Assembly (NCBI GenBank): GCA_964521105.1 | Contig: CAZFPO010000119.1 | Location: 1-9,041, forward strand | Direction of reading: 5' to 3' | DNA: 9,041 bases | From: JAQUGA01 sp964521105 | GTDB lineage: Bacteria; Bacteroidota; Bacteroidia; Bacteroidales; WCHB1-69 | Shown: positions 7,378-9,041 of the stretch, piece after piece | Numbering within the stretch: the first letter of the stretch is position 1 | Layout: every line of letters starts with the position of its first letter | Translations under genes and position numbers: made by a program | Notes under the pieces: generated by a model | The model's database searches: none | What the model was told of the DNA's origin: nothing | What the model saw: only the letters and a program-made list of their open reading frames with translations

Positions 7378-8757
7378 ATGAAAAAAGCACAACTATTGCT
7401 AATCGTATTTATTTTTGTTACACTTAGTGCAAAAACACAAAACAATCAAATTTCTACTGAAAAAAAGTTATTCACATGTTCAAAAATTTGGCATGAAGTT
7501 AAAGTAAACTTTCCTTATTTTGATAGATTTCATGATAATTATTGGGATTCATTATATGTATCAATTATTCCTAGTGTAATAGTATCTAAAGATGATTTTG
7601 AGTTTTATGATATAATAGACGATTTTGTAAATAGTTTATTTGATGCTCACACATTAATGACTTTTAACAGTGATTATTATCGATATAAAGAACAAGGGAT
7701 TGATAGACCTGATATATACGTAAATTGGCTAAATGATGGTTATTACGTGATTGTTGTTTCAGATACTTTATATCCGAAAATCCCCCTTGGATCTAAAATA
7801 CTTTCTATTGATAATATTGAAGTAGAAAGATATGCTAAAATGAATTTTTTAAAAATTGTTCATTCAAAGCATGAGCATGTAGTACGTTTTTTTTCTGGAT
7901 GGTTTTTGTTTAATGGGAAAAAGGGAAGTAAAATTAATATCAAATATCAAAATCCAGATGGTGGAATTTTTGAAATCGAAATAAACAGAGAGCGAACAAA
8001 AGGAAGTTCAAAAAAATTTTTGAATCAAACTTCTTTTCTACTCGAAGTTAATAGGGAAAATTTCATTTTCAACGTTGATAGTAATAATATTTGCTATGTG
8101 AATCTGCCAGGTGCAATATCGTTAAGTACTATCGATTTTTTTGAGTCAAAAATTGATTCAATTAGAAGTTGTAAGGGATTAATAATTGATGTAAGAAGTT
8201 CTAGTGGTGGTTCTTCTTATGGTGAAGAAATCATAAAGTGGATATCGAGAAAGCAAGAATTTCAAAGTTTTGCCACTTTATTTAGGGTTGATAATTCATA
8301 TTATAAAGCACTAGGGGGTTATACTGACACCAATATTATTAAAATTGTTGGAGGAATACCTCGTCACTTTGAATATCAAAATTACTACAAAAATATTGCA
8401 TTTGATACATTGTTTTATATGAAAAAACGTCAAGAAAAATTCATTACTATCCCTGTTGCCGTTTTAGTTAATCCATCTGTAAGTTCAGCAACTGAGACTT
8501 TTTTATTGAGTTTTAAAAATGCCAATGCAGGAATAGTTATCGGACAACCAACTATGGGTAGTTGCACACAACCATTAATTGTGCCTATTGAAAATGTTGG
8601 ATTTTTAAAGATAGCAACGCAAAAGCCAATTTATCCTGATGGAACATTTTTTAATTATATTATTCCTGATATAATAATAAATCCAACAATTACAGGATAT
8701 ATACAAGGGAAAGATGAAATTTTAGAAGCTGCATATAAATATTTAAAAACTCATTAA
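7378..8757 (+). CDS. S41-family peptidase, tricorn/IRBP-like (paralogue 2)
   Basis: A 459-residue exported protein, colinear with gene 4 along its whole length. Residues 1-21 form a signal peptide (MKKAQLLL to KTQ) with no lipobox. Next come an ISTEKK-type start of the mature part also seen in gene 4, His91 in DAHT (the tricorn-like catalytic His position), a PDZ-like turn at Gly138 (PLGSKILSIDN), DVR at 271-273, GGSS at 277-280, likely nucleophile Ser370 in SSATET, GQPTMGSCTQP at 389-399 and PD at 430-431. As in gene 4, the Ser-Lys dyad lysine is missing. The shared GSCTQPLIV segment is almost identical at DNA level. It starts 8 bases after the stop of gene 4, so the pair probably arose by tandem duplication and is co-translated. 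The DAHT motif fits the family better than RHTK in gene 4. No sorting tail, so periplasm is the likely site. Substrate unknown. Confidence 0.87.
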   Translation: MKKAQLLLIVFIFVTLSAKTQNNQISTEKKLFTCSKIWHEVKVNFPYFDRFHDNYWDSLYVSIIPSVIVSKDDFEFYDIIDDFVNSLFDAHTLMTFNSDYYRYKEQGIDRPDIYVNWLNDGYYVIVVSDTLYPKIPLGSKILSIDNIEVERYAKMNFLKIVHSKHEHVVRFFSGWFLFNGKKGSKINIKYQNPDGGIFEIEINRERTKGSSKKFLNQTSFLLEVNRENFIFNVDSNNICYVNLPGAISLSTIDFFESKIDSIRSCKGLIIDVRSSSGGSSYGEEIIKWISRKQEFQSFATLFRVDNSYYKALGGYTDTNIIKIVGGIPRHFEYQNYYKNIAFDTLFYMKKRQEKFITIPVAVLVNPSVSSATETFLLSFKNANAGIVIGQPTMGSCTQPLIVPIENVGFLKIATQKPIYPDGTFFNYIIPDIIINPTITGYIQGKDEILEAAYKYLKTH

Positions 8758-8810
8758 GCAAACCTTAAAACCATGATAAAAATCAACCTAAAAGTGCTCA
8801 TTTTCAAATA

Positions 8811-8832
8811 TTCACTTTGTGAAAAGTCTTTT
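8811..8832 (+). terminator. Weak terminator candidate after gene 5
   Basis: TTCAC at 8811-8815 pairs with GTGAA at 8819-8823 over a TTT loop, and five T follow at 8828-8832. The stem is short and AT-rich. An alternative pairing of AAAGTG (8791-8796) with CACTTT (8813-8818) is possible. It is placed correctly to end the operon, 54 bases after the last stop. Confidence 0.3.
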
Positions 8833-8853
8833 TGCTTTGTTTTGCATAATAAG

Positions 8854-8869
8854 ATGAATTCGAATTCAT
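8854..8869. promoter_or_regulatory. 16-bp perfect palindrome, possible operator
   Basis: ATGAATTCGAATTCAT reads identically on both strands with no spacer. It lies between the end of the operon and the promoter at 8906-8939, about 37 bases upstream of that promoter. This is longer than usually expected by chance in a window of this size and suits a dimeric regulator, but no regulator gene is in view. Confidence 0.35.
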
Positions 8870-8890
8870 GAGAATTTTAATATTTGATTA

Positions 8891-8902
8891 AATACATGTA
8901 TT
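8891..8902. promoter_or_regulatory. 12-bp perfect palindrome just upstream of the promoter
   Basis: AATACATGTATT is self-complementary and ends three bases before the TTTG of the -33 element at 8906. That position would suit an activator or repressor site. The short AT-rich sequence could also be chance. Confidence 0.3.
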
Positions 8903-8905
8903 GAT

Positions 8906-8939
8906 TTTGACGCAAAATCCTAAGAAAATCCTATATTTG
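8906..8939 (+). promoter_or_regulatory. Bacteroidota-type promoter for the next gene
   Basis: TTTG at 8906-8909 and TATATTTG at 8932-8939 are separated by 22 bases, within the accepted range for the phylum's -33/-7 promoter. The -7 element has the same eight bases as in the operon promoter at 485-492. Transcription should begin near 8945, about 30 bases before the ATG at 8975. Confidence 0.6.
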
Positions 8940-8974
8940 TGTGGTTTTTATTGTCAATCACTTACAAATCGAGT

Positions 8975-9037
8975 ATGAGAATCAGATTTTTCCTGACTTC
9001 GACACTTTTTTTTAGTTATTTTGCAATCACCTCATAG
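8975..9037 (+). CDS. 20-codon signal-peptide-like reading frame, possibly a broken gene start
   Basis: ATG at 8975 opens a frame encoding MRIRFFLTSTLFF and so on: two arginines followed by a Phe/Leu-rich hydrophobic core, the shape of a signal peptide. It stops at TAG 9035-9037 after 20 codons, four bases before the window ends. The next bases (TCATAGTCAA) resemble the small-residue-plus-Gln cleavage ends of the other signal peptides here. A nonsense change, a frameshift, a sequencing error, a leader peptide or simple chance are all possible. A good promoter precedes it. Confidence 0.3.
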   Translation: MRIRFFLTSTLFFSYFAITS

Positions 9038-9041
9038 TCAA

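Noticed and set aside
7012..7392. Minus-strand 126-codon frame across the gene 4/5 junction
   Set aside because: It lies antisense to the conserved S41 active-site region and has no independent support.
1..9041. CRISPR array, insertion sequence, integrase, phage or toxin-antitoxin genes
   Set aside because: No regularly spaced repeats, transposase or integrase frames, or toxin-like small gene pairs are seen; the direct repeats are shared coding modules.

Overview
The window looks like chromosomal DNA of a member of the Bacteroidota. The DNA is AT-rich. Three consecutive proteins end in a type IX secretion system (T9SS) type A sorting domain. Two intergenic sites match the phylum's promoter pattern (TTG, about 20 bases, TAnnTTTG). 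Most starts lack a strong Shine-Dalgarno sequence. The genus cannot be named from this sequence.

Layout: 1-593 has no credible gene. It holds several hairpins, a pair of related short palindromes in opposite orientation, a terminator-like hairpin and a good promoter (462-492). Five genes on the + strand follow with gaps of 10, 35, 11 and 8 bases, which suggests one operon. They are: (1) a 1056-residue secreted protein with Asp-box (BNR-type) propeller repeats, an SdrD-B-like segment, an Ig-like segment, a DUF7619-like domain and a T9SS sorting tail; (2) a 417-residue YCF48-like propeller with the same tail; (3) a 296-residue unrecognised secreted protein with the same type of tail; (4) and (5) two tandem paralogous S41-family peptidases with signal peptides and no sorting tail. 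From 8758 to the end there is a weak terminator candidate, two perfect palindromes, a second promoter and a 20-codon signal-peptide-like reading frame stopped by TAG.

How the genes may work together is inference. Genes 1-3 should be exported through the inner membrane, then moved by the T9SS to the cell surface or medium, where the tail is removed. Genes 4 and 5 should stay in the periplasm or be exported without T9SS help. The most notable signal is mosaic construction. Genes 1 and 2 share an almost identical 77-base block covering the translation start and signal peptide, and an identical 69-base block in the sorting tail, while the parts between are strongly diverged. This suggests gene conversion or cassette swapping at the ends of secreted proteins. 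I see no CRISPR array, tRNA, rRNA, transposase, phage gene or recognised defence system.
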